This document shows positions 24,092 to 33,050 of a DNA stretch of 64,000 nucleotides, in pieces; within the stretch, counting starts at the first letter, position 1, and every line of letters starts with the position of its first letter. The stretch comes from Bacillota bacterium. Lineage in GTDB: Bacteria > Bacillota > Clostridia > Lachnospirales > Lachnospiraceae. The notes below the pieces were generated by a model. That model saw only the letters and a program-made list of their open reading frames with translations, did no database searches and had not been told where the DNA came from. Location of the stretch: the NCBI GenBank assembly GCA_023409535.1, contig JAEYGZ010000040.1:109928-173927 (forward strand), written 5' to 3'. Both the position numbers and the translations under genes were made by a program.

Positions 24092-24793
24092 GTGTATAAG
24101 GAGTTTTTTAGTATGATAAAAAAGAACAGTCAAAATGAAGCAATTGTTATTGATGCCGTTGTTGGTGCAGGTAAAACGGTTTATGTGGAGATGCTTTCAA
24201 AGGAAATGAATATACCTTGTTTCCATGAGCCGGTGCAGGACAATCCCATACTGGACAGGTTCTATCATGATCGAAAGAGATACTCCTTTCCCCTTCAAAT
24301 ATTTTTTCTGAACAGAAGATTTAAGATGCTGAAGCAGGCATCTGAATTAGGAAAGCCAACACTCATGGATCGAAGCATATATGGCGATATGATATTTGCC
24401 AAACTGCTTTATGAAGAAGGAAATATGGAAAAGGACGAGTATTTCCTGTATCGTGATCTTCTGACGAATATGTTGGATCATGTGGAGGCTCCAAAGCTTA
24501 TGATTTATCTGAAAATTGATACGGACTCTGCAATCGGGCGAATTAAGAAAAGAGGACGTGACTATGAGCAGATAGTGGAAAGAGAGTATTGGGAGAGACT
24601 CAATCGGGAATATGAGGATTATTTTTCGGAATATAACCTATCACCTCTGCTTGTTATTGATGCAGCCAGGTACGATATTATGCAAAATACCACAGACAAA
24701 GAAGCGGTATTAAAAATAATCCGCCAGAAAATTGATGAGATTGACAGTTTAAAAGGCTCCGATACCGGAGTGGATAAATTCCCGCTGGCATAG
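24092..24793 (+). CDS. Deoxynucleoside kinase (dGK/dAK family)
   Basis: 233 residues from a GTG start with AAGGAGG 8 nt upstream. P-loop DAVVGAGKT (about 21-29), the substrate-binding FHEPVQDNP, the family motif LMDRSIYGD (DRS) and the LID-type RIKKRGRDYEQ. The length suits monomer units of dGK/dAK enzymes that phosphorylate purine deoxynucleosides in salvage. A TTGACA-18-TAATGT promoter lies at 24003-24032. Monocistronic with its own terminator. Confidence 0.88.
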   Translation: MYKEFFSMIKKNSQNEAIVIDAVVGAGKTVYVEMLSKEMNIPCFHEPVQDNPILDRFYHDRKRYSFPLQIFFLNRRFKMLKQASELGKPTLMDRSIYGDMIFAKLLYEEGNMEKDEYFLYRDLLTNMLDHVEAPKLMIYLKIDTDSAIGRIKKRGRDYEQIVEREYWERLNREYEDYFSEYNLSPLLVIDAARYDIMQNTTDKEAVLKIIRQKIDEIDSLKGSDTGVDKFPLA

Positions 24794-24829
24794 TTCAATG
24801 TTTTTAAGAGGTTGATGCCCAATTTTATA

Positions 24830-24872
24830 AAATCAGGTGTATTTTCAAACGAAAATACACCTGATTTTTATC
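24830..24872 (+). terminator. Terminator after the deoxynucleoside kinase gene
   Basis: A 17-bp perfect stem (24830-24846 with 24851-24867) with an AAAC loop, followed by TTATC. It ends four bases before the -35 of the next promoter. Confidence 0.85.
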
Positions 24873-24875
24873 ATC

Positions 24876-24928
24876 TTGACAATGCAGCATAAATATATTA
24901 TCATATAACCGACAGACAGTCGGTCTGT
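24876..24928 (+). promoter_or_regulatory. Promoter and TetR/QacR-type operator of the exporter operon
   Basis: TTGACA (24876-24881) and TATCAT (24899-24904) with a 17-nt spacer. Immediately downstream lie two interleaved dyads: ACCGAC (24908-24913)/GTCGGT (24919-24924) and ACAGAC (24912-24917)/GTCTGT (24923-24928), each with a 5-nt centre. Overlapping dyads of this kind can bind a pair of TetR-family dimers, as in QacR. The adjacent TetR gene is the likely ligand-controlled repressor. Confidence 0.78.
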
Positions 24929-24945
24929 AGAAAGAAGATGTATCA

Positions 24946-25593
24946 ATGAGAATAGTAAAAGAAGCTGAAGAACGCAGAAATGAGATACTTGACGCAGCAG
25001 ATGAGCTTTTTGGTCAGAAGGGCTTTGACGGCACCAGTACAAACGATATACTCGAAAAGGTAGGAATTGCGCGGGGAACGCTGTATTATCATTTCAAATC
25101 AAAGGAGGATATTATGGATGCGTTGATTGACCGGTATGATATCCGCCTTTTAGATGAAGCGCAGGAAATTGCCGCAGACAAGAGCATACCCGTAAACGAG
25201 CGAATTGTACGTGTTGTATTGGCACTGAACATAAGCGGCGGAAGCGGCAAGGAAATTATGGAGCGCATTCACAAGCCGCAGAACGCACTCATGCATCAGA
25301 AAATACAAAAGGTCATAATAGGCGGTGTTACGCCGATACTGGCCGGTATCATCGGAGAGGGAATCGAGCAGGGCTTGTTCAGTACGCCGTTCCCGTATGA
25401 ATGCATGGAAATGGTTGTGGTATATACGAATACCGTTTTTGACGATGATATGGTTCAAATGACCAACGAGGAGCGCACTTCACGCATACAAGCATTTGTT
25501 TTCAATGTCGAAAGGCTGCTCGGCGTGGAAAGCGGAAGCCTTACTTATGCTATGCAGATGTTTGGCAGCGGAAACAGAGGCAGGAATGAATAA
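24946..25593 (+). CDS. TetR-family transcriptional regulator of the exporter operon
   Basis: 215 residues. The N-terminal TetR helix-turn-helix (ILDAADELFGQKGFDGTSTNDILEKVG split over about 15-41, then ARGTLYYHFKSKEDI) is typical. The C-terminal ligand domain is unassigned. It overlaps the following MFS gene by 8 nt and so is the first gene of an MFS plus ABC exporter operon, which it most likely represses at 24908-24928. Confidence 0.9.
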   Translation: MRIVKEAEERRNEILDAADELFGQKGFDGTSTNDILEKVGIARGTLYYHFKSKEDIMDALIDRYDIRLLDEAQEIAADKSIPVNERIVRVVLALNISGGSGKEIMERIHKPQNALMHQKIQKVIIGGVTPILAGIIGEGIEQGLFSTPFPYECMEMVVVYTNTVFDDDMVQMTNEERTSRIQAFVFNVERLLGVESGSLTYAMQMFGSGNRGRNE

Positions 25594-26884
25594 TACAGGT
25601 AAATCCTTCGGAAAATTTCTTCTTCTGTGGTTGGGTGAGCTTGTTTCCGCCATAGGAAGCGGGCTTACAGCCTTCGGACTCGGTGTTTATGTTTTTGGGC
25701 AGACGGGAAAGGCATCGGCAGTGGCACTTGTAACCCTGCTTGCGTTTATGCCGGCACTGCTTTTCGGTGCCGTGGCGGGTGTGCTTGCGGACCGTTATGA
25801 CCGCAGACTTCTAATGGTGCTGGGCGACAGTCTTTCTGCGCTGGGAATTGTATTCATTCTGATTTGTATGCTTCGCGGAGAAGCACAGCTGTGGCAGATC
25901 TGCGTCGGAGTTGCGATAAGCTCGATGTTTTCATCGCTGCTTGAGCCCGCCTACAAAGCTACAATTACGGATTTACTTACCCGGGAGCAGTACACAAAGG
26001 CAAGCGGTCTTGTCCAGGCGGCAGGCTCGGCAAAATATCTGATTTCACCCATCCTTGCCGGCTTTCTGCTTATCATTTCGGGTATAAGGCTGCTGCTTGT
26101 AATCGATATCTGTACATTTTTTGTAACTGTTTTATCAACGCTTGTTGTACGAAACGGTCTTGCTTCAAAGAAAGGTGAACAGCCAAAATCGTTTATCCTT
26201 GAATTTAAAGACGGCTTTGCTGCTGTTTCTAAAAACAAAGGTGTATTCATTCTTGTGATAATGACATCGGTAATCACGTTCTTTCTCGGCTTTCTGCAAA
26301 CACTTTCCACACCGATGATATTAGCTTTTTCGGACAGTTCCGCATTAGGAACGGCCGAGACCGTTGCCGCTTCGGGAATGCTTGTGACAAGTGTGATGAT
26401 AGGAATATTTCCGATAAAAAGAGGCTATCTGAAAATACTCTCGATTTCACTGTTTTGTGCCGGAATATTCATGGCGGTATTCGGACTGAGGGAAAGTATT
26501 GTGCTTATCTGTATTTCGGGCTTCCTGTTTTTTGCAATGCTTCCCTTCGCAAACACAAGCCTGGATTTTCTTACCCGAACCAACATCGATAATGAGCTTC
26601 AGGGCAGGGCGTGGGGACTGATCGGTGTCATTTCCCAATTTGGATTTGTTGCCGCATATACACTTTCGGGTGTGCTGGCAGATTATGTATTCCATCCTTT
26701 GCTGCTTGAAGACGGCGCGCTTGCCGGCAGTGTAGGAAAGATAATCGGCACAGGCAGCGGCAGAGGAACGGGATTTCTCATTTTTATTGCAGGAGTGCTG
26801 TTATGTGCGACTTCGGTAATTCTGTATCACTTAAAACCAGTCAAAAAGCTTGAAAGCAGAGGTGATTTATGTATAGGAGAATAA
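25586..26884 (+). CDS. MFS transporter
   Basis: 432 residues from the ATG at 25586, which overlaps the TetR stop; a longer frame from 25496 lies wholly within TetR coding sequence. About 12 hydrophobic segments. The MFS motif A (GVLADRYDRRLLMV, about 65-78) follows helix 2. Typical of the MFS_3/enterobactin-exporter-like drug efflux group. Overlaps the next gene by 16 nt. Probably exports a toxic compound sensed by the TetR protein. Confidence 0.85.
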   Translation: MNNTGKSFGKFLLLWLGELVSAIGSGLTAFGLGVYVFGQTGKASAVALVTLLAFMPALLFGAVAGVLADRYDRRLLMVLGDSLSALGIVFILICMLRGEAQLWQICVGVAISSMFSSLLEPAYKATITDLLTREQYTKASGLVQAAGSAKYLISPILAGFLLIISGIRLLLVIDICTFFVTVLSTLVVRNGLASKKGEQPKSFILEFKDGFAAVSKNKGVFILVIMTSVITFFLGFLQTLSTPMILAFSDSSALGTAETVAASGMLVTSVMIGIFPIKRGYLKILSISLFCAGIFMAVFGLRESIVLICISGFLFFAMLPFANTSLDFLTRTNIDNELQGRAWGLIGVISQFGFVAAYTLSGVLADYVFHPLLLEDGALAGSVGKIIGTGSGRGTGFLIFIAGVLLCATSVILYHLKPVKKLESRGDLCIGE

Positions 26885-29184
26885 TTCGAGGAGATATGTT
26901 AAAGAGCAAAGCAATAACGCTGATTACTATGATATTTGTTGCTGCCGCAGCTCTGCTTGTTTCTCTCGCGGCAGTGCTGGTTGTTAATTTATCCGGTGCG
27001 ATCGATACGTTAATGACTCAGGCAAAAACCCCGCATTTTATGCAGATGCATTCAGGTGTAATTGATACTGCGCGGCTTGCGGCTTTTGCGGAGGGCAGCA
27101 GTATCGATGAATTTCAGGTGCTTGAATTTCTTAATGTTGATGGTGCGCAGCTTGTAATTGGCGGAAATTCGCTTGCGGACAATGTTCAGGATAACGGCCT
27201 CAGTATGCAGAGCGAGAAATTTGATTATCTCCTGGATCTTGACGGAAACATTATAACGGTATCCGATGGGGAAATTTATGTCCCGATCTGCTATATGAGG
27301 GACGGCACCGCAGAAATTGGCGACAGGGCTGTGATATACGGAAAGGAATTTACCGTTGCAGGATTTCTTCGCGATTCACAGATGAATTCCTTGCTTGCTT
27401 CTTCAAAGAGGTTTCTTGTAAGCAAAAATGACTACGCAAAAATAAAGGATCTCGGGAGCACGGAATATCTCATTGAGTTCAGATTAGTGGATTTGTCCGA
27501 TCTTGGTGCATTTGAAACCGCCTACACCCAGGCAGGACTGGAAGCAAACGGGCCGACGATTACATATCCGCTTTTTAAAACGATTAATGCAATTTCCGAC
27601 GGACTGATGATTGCGGTTATCCTTCTTGTGAGCGTGCTTGTCGTAGCAATCGCATTTATGTGCATACGTTTCACGCTTCTGGCAAAAATCGAAGATGACT
27701 ACCGGGAAATCGGTGTTATGAAAGCAATCGGACTGTGTGTTTCCGATATAAAGAAAATATACCTTGCCAAATATGCCGTAATTGCGGCAGCGGGATGTAT
27801 GCTCGGATATGCGCTTTCCTTTGTGTTCAGAGGCATGCTGCTTGAAAATATACGGCTGTCTATGGGAGAAACCGAAAATGCTTCCTTTGCCTTGCTTTTC
27901 GGGATAATCGGTATACTGCTTGTGTTTTTTGCGATCATAGCTTATGTGAACGGCGTACTAAAGCGCTTTCGGAAAATATCAGCCGCAGAGGCGATCCGCT
28001 TCGGAACCTCACAGGATAAATCCATCGGAGCTAAGCATTTCTTACTGAGTAAGAACAGGCGGCTTGACACGAATAGTTTTCTCGCTGTCAAAGATGTCCT
28101 TGCAAGAAAAAGACTTTACGCTACAATGCTCGCCGTGCTTGTGATTTCAGCGTTTATCATTATTGTTCCGCAGAACCTGTACAGCACGATTTCCTCTAAA
28201 GGCTTCAGCACCTATATGGGAATAGGAAAATGTGATATACGCATCGATATCCAGCAGACCGATCATATTTCTGAAAAAGCAGCGGAAATTGCGAAGGTGA
28301 TGGAGAACGACGGAACCATATCCAAATATGCCGTGCTTACGACTAAAACACTCAAAGTAAAGATGGAGGACGGCTCGGAGGAACGTATCAAAATTGAGCT
28401 GGGCGACCATTCGGTATTCCCCGTAAAATATTCCGTGGGCAGGGCACCCGCCGCGGAAGATGAAATTGCGCTTTCGGTTATGAATGCAGATGCGCTGGGC
28501 AAAAAGGTCGGAGATGTGATAACGCTGGCGGCTCCGGCGGCGGAGAAAAATCTCACAGTTTGCGGAATATATTCCGATATCACCAACGGCGGCAAAACCG
28601 CGAAAGCCGTTTTCAGCGATCCTTCAGCGGAAATTATGTGGGGGGTTATCTGTGCGGAGCTGCCGGATAAAGCTCTTGTAGACGGCAAGATTTCAGAATA
28701 TGCGGATAAATTTGATTTTGCAAAGGTTTCAGGCATTGATGAATATATTACACAGACCTTCGGCCCTACAATAAGCTCCGTAGGAAAGGCCTCTGTTGCT
28801 GCAATTGCCGTTGCGCTGCTGATAACGGTGCTGGTTACTTTGTTGTTTATGAGAATGCTTGTCATAAAAGATAGATATTCCGTTGCAGTTATGAGAGCAT
28901 TGGGTTTTACAGACTCGGATATCAGGCTGCAATATGTTGCGCGTTCGGTATTCGTTCTGCTTGTGGGAATTATTCTTGGTACACTTCTGGCAAACACCCT
29001 GGGAGAGGTACTTGCAGGCATGGTGATCTCCTCCTTTGGAGCATCTTCGTTTCGGTTTGCGGTCAATCCGCTTTCGACGTATCTGCTTTGTCCTCTGGTG
29101 ATGGTATGCTCAGTGCTTATCGCAACTATTTTCGGTACCTCTGGCACGGGAAAAATAAAAATATCCCAAAATATAAAGGAGTAG
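26869..29184 (+). CDS. FtsX-type ABC transporter permease
   Basis: 771 residues. A first helix (about 14-38), a soluble extracytoplasmic domain (about 45-240), three helices (about 245-275, 300-325, 340-365), then a second unit: helix at about 417-440, soluble region to about 640, and three C-terminal helices (about 643-670, 690-715, 735-755). The EIGVMKAIGLCVSDIKKIYLAKY-type loop after helix 2 (about 280-302) is the FtsX coupling segment, repeated as VAVMRALGFTDSDIRLQYV near 678. Two FtsX domains in one chain. The ATPase follows after 3 nt. Confidence 0.88.
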   Translation: MYRRIIRGDMLKSKAITLITMIFVAAAALLVSLAAVLVVNLSGAIDTLMTQAKTPHFMQMHSGVIDTARLAAFAEGSSIDEFQVLEFLNVDGAQLVIGGNSLADNVQDNGLSMQSEKFDYLLDLDGNIITVSDGEIYVPICYMRDGTAEIGDRAVIYGKEFTVAGFLRDSQMNSLLASSKRFLVSKNDYAKIKDLGSTEYLIEFRLVDLSDLGAFETAYTQAGLEANGPTITYPLFKTINAISDGLMIAVILLVSVLVVAIAFMCIRFTLLAKIEDDYREIGVMKAIGLCVSDIKKIYLAKYAVIAAAGCMLGYALSFVFRGMLLENIRLSMGETENASFALLFGIIGILLVFFAIIAYVNGVLKRFRKISAAEAIRFGTSQDKSIGAKHFLLSKNRRLDTNSFLAVKDVLARKRLYATMLAVLVISAFIIIVPQNLYSTISSKGFSTYMGIGKCDIRIDIQQTDHISEKAAEIAKVMENDGTISKYAVLTTKTLKVKMEDGSEERIKIELGDHSVFPVKYSVGRAPAAEDEIALSVMNADALGKKVGDVITLAAPAAEKNLTVCGIYSDITNGGKTAKAVFSDPSAEIMWGVICAELPDKALVDGKISEYADKFDFAKVSGIDEYITQTFGPTISSVGKASVAAIAVALLITVLVTLLFMRMLVIKDRYSVAVMRALGFTDSDIRLQYVARSVFVLLVGIILGTLLANTLGEVLAGMVISSFGASSFRFAVNPLSTYLLCPLVMVCSVLIATIFGTSGTGKIKISQNIKE

Positions 29185-29187
29185 CTT

Positions 29188-29946
29188 ATGAAGAAGATTA
29201 TTAGCAGTGAGAATATAGTGAAATCTTTCGGCGAGGGAGAGGAAAAGCGCAATGCGCTGGACGGAGTATCCGTTGAAATTAATGAGGGCGAATTTGTAGC
29301 GGTTATGGGACCTTCGGGCTCTGGTAAATCGACGCTGATGTTTGCACTGAGCGGAATGGATGGAGTTGACCGGGGAAAGGTTACTTTTGACGGCAGCGAT
29401 CTATCGGCACTCAGGGAAAATGAGCTTGCCGGCATACGCAGAACAAAAATGGGATTTGTTTTTCAACAGCCGACTTTACTGAAAAATCTGAATCTCCTTG
29501 ACAATATCATTCTGACCTCAATGCGCGACAATAAAAAAAACGCCGCAACGATTACCGAAAAAGCAAGAGCACTTATGAAAAAAACGGGTATTGCGGAGCT
29601 GGAAAAGCGTAATATTACCCAGGTTTCAGGAGGACAGCTTCAGCGTGCGGGAATATGCCGCGCGCTAATGAGCAATCCGAAAATTATCTTTGGTGATGAG
29701 CCCACAGGCGCGCTTAACTCAAAATCTGCACAGGAGATTATGAATATTTTTTCCGAAATCAACGCAGACGGTACTGCGGTTATGCTCGTGACCCATGATG
29801 CAAAGGTGGCGGCGCGGACGGAGCGTATTATGTTTATGCGAGACGGAAAAATCGTGAGTGAACTGCAGCTTCCGAAATTCACCGGCACGGATATTGACGA
29901 CAGGATAAAAAAAGTCACTGTAAAAATGCGCGAAATAGGAATATAA
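29188..29946 (+). CDS. ABC transporter ATP-binding protein (MacB/LolD-like)
   Basis: 252 residues with Walker A GPSGSGKST, Q-loop VFQQPTLL, signature VSGGQLQRAGICRA, Walker B IIFGDEPTGALN and H-loop LVTHD. This is the ATPase partner of the FtsX-type permease immediately upstream. The asparagine in the D-loop (GALN instead of GALD) is shared with the peptide-resistance group. Last gene of the TetR operon, unless the methyltransferase 49 nt downstream is included. Confidence 0.92.
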   Translation: MKKIISSENIVKSFGEGEEKRNALDGVSVEINEGEFVAVMGPSGSGKSTLMFALSGMDGVDRGKVTFDGSDLSALRENELAGIRRTKMGFVFQQPTLLKNLNLLDNIILTSMRDNKKNAATITEKARALMKKTGIAELEKRNITQVSGGQLQRAGICRALMSNPKIIFGDEPTGALNSKSAQEIMNIFSEINADGTAVMLVTHDAKVAARTERIMFMRDGKIVSELQLPKFTGTDIDDRIKKVTVKMREIGI

Positions 29947-29994
29947 TTTATTCATAGCATGCAGAGACGGTTCTGCTGGATTGGAGAGGTAAGA

Positions 29995-30597
29995 ATGGGA
30001 AATACGGACAAGTTTGAAATGATAGCTGATAAATATGACACTTCCGAAAGAATCCATATTGCAAGGGTATCATCAGATGCCTTTCGTGAATATTTTGTTG
30101 ATACTAGGAGTAAGAATGCCATTGATTTTGGATGCGGAACCGGGCTTGTGGGAATGAACTTGCGAAACGATTTTAACTCGGTGCTGTTTCTGGATACATC
30201 ACAAAATATGATTGATCAGATACAACAAAAGATTACCGGCTTAAATATACAGAATGCGGCTACATTATGCTTTGACTTTGAAAAGGGCAGGCTTTCGGAT
30301 TTACAGGCAGACTATATTTTTATGGCTCAGGTGTTACTTCATATAAATGATATTGAGCTGATTTTATCAAGATTATATGAGGTTCTAAATGAAAGCGGAC
30401 ATTTATTGATTGTTGATTTTGATAAGAATGTAAAGGTAGTTTCAGATTTGGTTCATAACGGATTTGATCAAATTGAGTTAAGGGATCTAATGACTAAAAT
30501 AGGATATAAGGATATTCAATCTAAAACTTTTTATACAGGAAGTAAGATATTCATGGGGCAGGATGCCTCTTTGTTTGTTCTCGATTCTCAGAAATAG
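29995..30597 (+). CDS. Class I SAM-dependent methyltransferase
   Basis: 200 residues from the ATG at 29995 with GGAGAGG 5 nt upstream. Motif I DFGCGTGLVG (about 43-52), the acidic loop FLDTSQNM (about 64-71) and a later LLIVDFDKN are standard for the Methyltransf_11/25 group. There is no indication of the methyl acceptor. It may be the last gene of the exporter operon; modification of an exported or resisted compound is then possible but unproven. Confidence 0.85.
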   Translation: MGNTDKFEMIADKYDTSERIHIARVSSDAFREYFVDTRSKNAIDFGCGTGLVGMNLRNDFNSVLFLDTSQNMIDQIQQKITGLNIQNAATLCFDFEKGRLSDLQADYIFMAQVLLHINDIELILSRLYEVLNESGHLLIVDFDKNVKVVSDLVHNGFDQIELRDLMTKIGYKDIQSKTFYTGSKIFMGQDASLFVLDSQK

Positions 30598-30605
30598 TAC
30601 AAACC

Positions 30606-30630
30606 AACTGTTCTGTTAGTACTAAATCAA
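30606..30630 (+). repeat. 25-nt direct repeat, copy 1 (copy 2 at 56800)
   Basis: AACTGTTCTGTTAGTACTAA plus ATCAA matches 56800-56824 at 21 of 25 positions, with 12 identical bases in a row. Both copies lie in non-coding sequence. The region 30598-30740 has no gene. Confidence 0.5.
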
Positions 30631-30740
30631 GATGGAAGAATATGTAAATACATTCAAACCTTGTATTACATTGTAACAGTTCCTATAACAATATCATAAG
30701 ATGACAATATGAGTTAACCTAATATAGAGAGGTATTAACC

Positions 30741-31082
30741 TTGATATCAGGCATGGGATTTATAAAACAATCTCTAGGGTTACATTTGTTTTTTGCAAGG
30801 ATTATGAAAGAGCATTCATTATTCCTGGAAGTGGGATTTACACCAAGAGATGCTGCAATGGATAGGACTGCTCCATTGGCGGCAATTACTGAGGAAAGTT
30901 CACAGACAACTCAGGATTTGCGGAATTTCAAAGCGCAAGGCACACAGGGAATTCTTTCATGCGAAATAAAATCTATCATAATTCCGTTATTGGGTGATCA
31001 TGTACTGCGTGAAGCAAATCATTATCTACGGTTACTAAAGATGTTTGAAATTCGCGGGCATTGGCAGCATGGAGGGTTATAA
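30741..31082 (+). CDS. Short DUF2935-like protein, probably internally deleted
   Basis: 113 residues from a TTG start, AGAGAGG 7 nt upstream. The beginning (GLHLFFARIMKEHSLFLEVG) and the end (PLLGDHVLREANHYLRLLK) both match the pattern of DUF2935 helical-bundle proteins, which have two such units and about 260-290 residues. Here the middle is missing, and the connecting region (MDRTAPLAAITEESSQ) fits neither. This looks like a gene that lost most of one bundle, though the frame remains open. It overlaps the YmaF-like gene by one base. Confidence 0.5.
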   Translation: MISGMGFIKQSLGLHLFFARIMKEHSLFLEVGFTPRDAAMDRTAPLAAITEESSQTTQDLRNFKAQGTQGILSCEIKSIIIPLLGDHVLREANHYLRLLKMFEIRGHWQHGGL

Positions 31083-31381
31083 TGACAAACGAATTACACT
31101 CGCATGGCTATAGTGGCTGCACAACCCTTAACAGCGGACATTTTCATGAATATTCGGGCATGACAAGTTCCGACCCTGATCGTCCGGGTCATATCCATTC
31201 TATGGCGGGAACAACATCTTTTAATGCAGGTCATGATCATAATTACAGGATCATAACAAGTCCTGCAATTTACGTTGATGGCGGTCATTATCACTACTAC
31301 AGCGGCTCCACCAGCGTAGCCTTCGTACCTGACAGCCATATTCATTTTTTTGTGGGATATACGTCAATTTACACGGGCTGA
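31082..31381 (+). CDS. YmaF-like His-rich repeat protein
   Basis: 99 residues, start with GGAGGG 6 nt upstream. Four or five tandem units of the form H-x-H followed by aromatic, then G-x-T/S (HSHGYSGCT, HFHEYSGMT, HIHSMAGTT, HDHNYRIIT, HYHYYSGST, HIHFFVGYT). This is the YmaF family, small Firmicute proteins of unknown function; the regular His pairs suggest metal binding. Coupled to the DUF2935-like gene upstream, an arrangement that places both in a possible spore or surface role, which is inference only. Confidence 0.8.
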   Translation: MTNELHSHGYSGCTTLNSGHFHEYSGMTSSDPDRPGHIHSMAGTTSFNAGHDHNYRIITSPAIYVDGGHYHYYSGSTSVAFVPDSHIHFFVGYTSIYTG

Positions 31382-31436
31382 GGTAGCTTTAAGTGTTTCT
31401 GCTGCGTCAAATGATTGGAATAGTAGCAATTAGGTT

Positions 31437-31470
31437 AGCTTCACTGACAAATTCAGTGAAGCTTTTTTAT
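31437..31470 (+). terminator. Terminator after ymaF-like gene
   Basis: An 11-bp stem AGCTTCACTGA (31437-31447) with TCAGTGAAGCT (31453-31463), followed by TTTTTA. Strong Rho-independent structure. Confidence 0.88.
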
Positions 31471-31549
31471 ATTAAGCAATTTCTTTTGCCGCGGAAGGAG
31501 CTTAGCTCTGGCTTTATAACCGGGTTTTTTCGGTGGGTTGTGAAATGCT

Positions 31550-31600
31550 TTGACTTATCAGGTAAATAAGGCTATAATGTGATTGACCGATTAGGTAAAC
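31550..31600 (+). promoter_or_regulatory. Promoter and probable operator of the TetR gene at 31632
   Basis: TTGACT (31550-31555) and TATAAT (31573-31578) with a 17-nt spacer. Two related half-sites TTGACTTATCAGGTAAAT (31550) and TTGACCGATTAGGTAAAC (31583) form a direct repeat with a period of 33 nt, around and after the -10, consistent with autoregulation. Confidence 0.65.
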
Positions 31601-31631
31601 GATGAATATATTAATATAGGAAGGTGATATC

Positions 31632-32255
31632 ATGCTTTCGAAATTAGAAAACTTGGAATATAAAAGACGGGATGCTATTTTAAACGCGGCATTGAAGGAA
31701 TTTGCTGCGAAAGGATTTGATGAGGCATCGACAAATATAATTGCAAAAGAAGCCGGGATTTCAAAGGGATTAATGTTCCATTATGTAAATAGTAAAAATG
31801 ACCTTTTTCTATTTCTTTACGATTACTGCACGGACTTAATTAATAAAGAATATTTTGAATTAATGAATTATGATGAAAGGGATATTTTTGAAAGACTGCG
31901 GCAGTCATATCTTCTTCAGCTTGAACTGCTGCAGAAGCACCCCTGGATTTTTGAATTCAATAAGGTCAGCACCATCACTAAGTCGGATGAAATCAACAGG
32001 GAATTGGCAGAAAGAATGAAGGTGAAACAATCATTATGCGATGAGACAATATTTAACTTAATTGATGAAGCTAAATTCAGAGAGAAGCTTGACATAAAAA
32101 AATGTAAACAGCTGATTATATGGGCGAATATCGGTTTTACGGAGCAAATACTGGAGAAAATCCGGAGCTCGGAACAAAATGAATTGGATTATGACATGAT
32201 TGTTGCCGAATTAGATGATTATTTTATGGAACTCAGAAAAATATTTTACAAATAA
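31632..32255 (+). CDS. TetR-family transcriptional regulator
   Basis: 207 residues. TetR DNA-binding domain at about 12-60 (AALKEFAAKGFDEASTN, AGISKGLMFHYVNSKNDLF) and a ligand-binding C-terminal half of helices with no recognisable specificity. RBS AGGAAGGTG. No adjacent transporter in the same operon; the next gene, an M23 peptidase, starts 88 nt downstream and may be a target. Confidence 0.88.
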   Translation: MLSKLENLEYKRRDAILNAALKEFAAKGFDEASTNIIAKEAGISKGLMFHYVNSKNDLFLFLYDYCTDLINKEYFELMNYDERDIFERLRQSYLLQLELLQKHPWIFEFNKVSTITKSDEINRELAERMKVKQSLCDETIFNLIDEAKFREKLDIKKCKQLIIWANIGFTEQILEKIRSSEQNELDYDMIVAELDDYFMELRKIFYK

Positions 32256-32343
32256 AAATTGTGATGAGTGCAGTATGAAAATTAAAAGCGATTTTCACAC
32301 CTTAATAGTTTGCAGTCTTTAATGGAAGGCAGGGTTAATTGAT

Positions 32344-33036
32344 ATGAAAGAATTTAACGATCCGGTAATCATCGGATTTCCGTTAAGAGGAGAGTGGCTG
32401 GCGCCCAACACTCCGGGGAAAAGAATCCCAAGTCATGGAACAGACCAATTGGGAGAGCGCTATGCTTATGATTTTTTACAGGTTGACTGGGCAAGAACAG
32501 GTAAGCCGTTTTATCGGGCAAATCTATTACAGTATCTCTTTTTTGGCGTTCCTTTAAATAAGTGTTATGGCTGGGGGCAGAAAATATATGCGCCTAGTGA
32601 CGGTATAATTATCAAAGCCCAAGACGGCTGTAAAGAAAGGCCCAGAGCCCATCCCGCATCTGATTTGTTTGTCGCTTTAAAGAATGCATATACGTTTAAC
32701 CCTGAAAAAAATAAACTTAGGTCTGTTGCCGGTAACTATGTTATTATGAAATGCTCTGATTATGTTTATGCCGCATTCGCGCACTTGCAAAAGGGGTCCG
32801 TTGCAGTATCGGCAGGCCAGGCTGTACGAAAAGGGGATATATTGGGGAAAGTTGGACATTCGGGCAATTCAACAGCTCCGCATCTTCATTTCCAGCTTAT
32901 GGACAGCAGTGATCTGCGTTCAGCAAAGGGTCTCCCATGTGCTTTTGAGCAATATGAAATATTTCAGGAGGGTGAATGGAAAACAGTATATAGAAGCATT
33001 CCTTCTGACAAGGATAGAATAAGAGTAAATTATTGA
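32344..33036 (+). CDS. M23-family (LytM-like) metallopeptidase
   Basis: 230 residues. The zinc-site residues are visible: His31 and Asp43 region (SHGTDQLGERYAYDF), His147 (FAHLQKGS) and HLHF at 180-183. The flanking GDILGKVGHSGNSTAPHLHF is the classic M23 C-terminal motif. No signal peptide or anchor can be seen, unusual for an enzyme expected to cut peptidoglycan, so the protein may act in the cytosol or be exported in another way. It is 14 nt from the following hydrolase gene. Confidence 0.85.
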   Translation: MKEFNDPVIIGFPLRGEWLAPNTPGKRIPSHGTDQLGERYAYDFLQVDWARTGKPFYRANLLQYLFFGVPLNKCYGWGQKIYAPSDGIIIKAQDGCKERPRAHPASDLFVALKNAYTFNPEKNKLRSVAGNYVIMKCSDYVYAAFAHLQKGSVAVSAGQAVRKGDILGKVGHSGNSTAPHLHFQLMDSSDLRSAKGLPCAFEQYEIFQEGEWKTVYRSIPSDKDRIRVNY

Positions 33037-33050
33037 GATGAGGTGTATAT

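Noticed and set aside
28263..29435. 390-codon open frame on the minus strand
   Set aside because: It runs antisense across the FtsX permease and ATPase genes, is Ser/Thr/Pro-rich without a domain pattern, and lacks a ribosome binding site; the plus-strand genes have full motifs.
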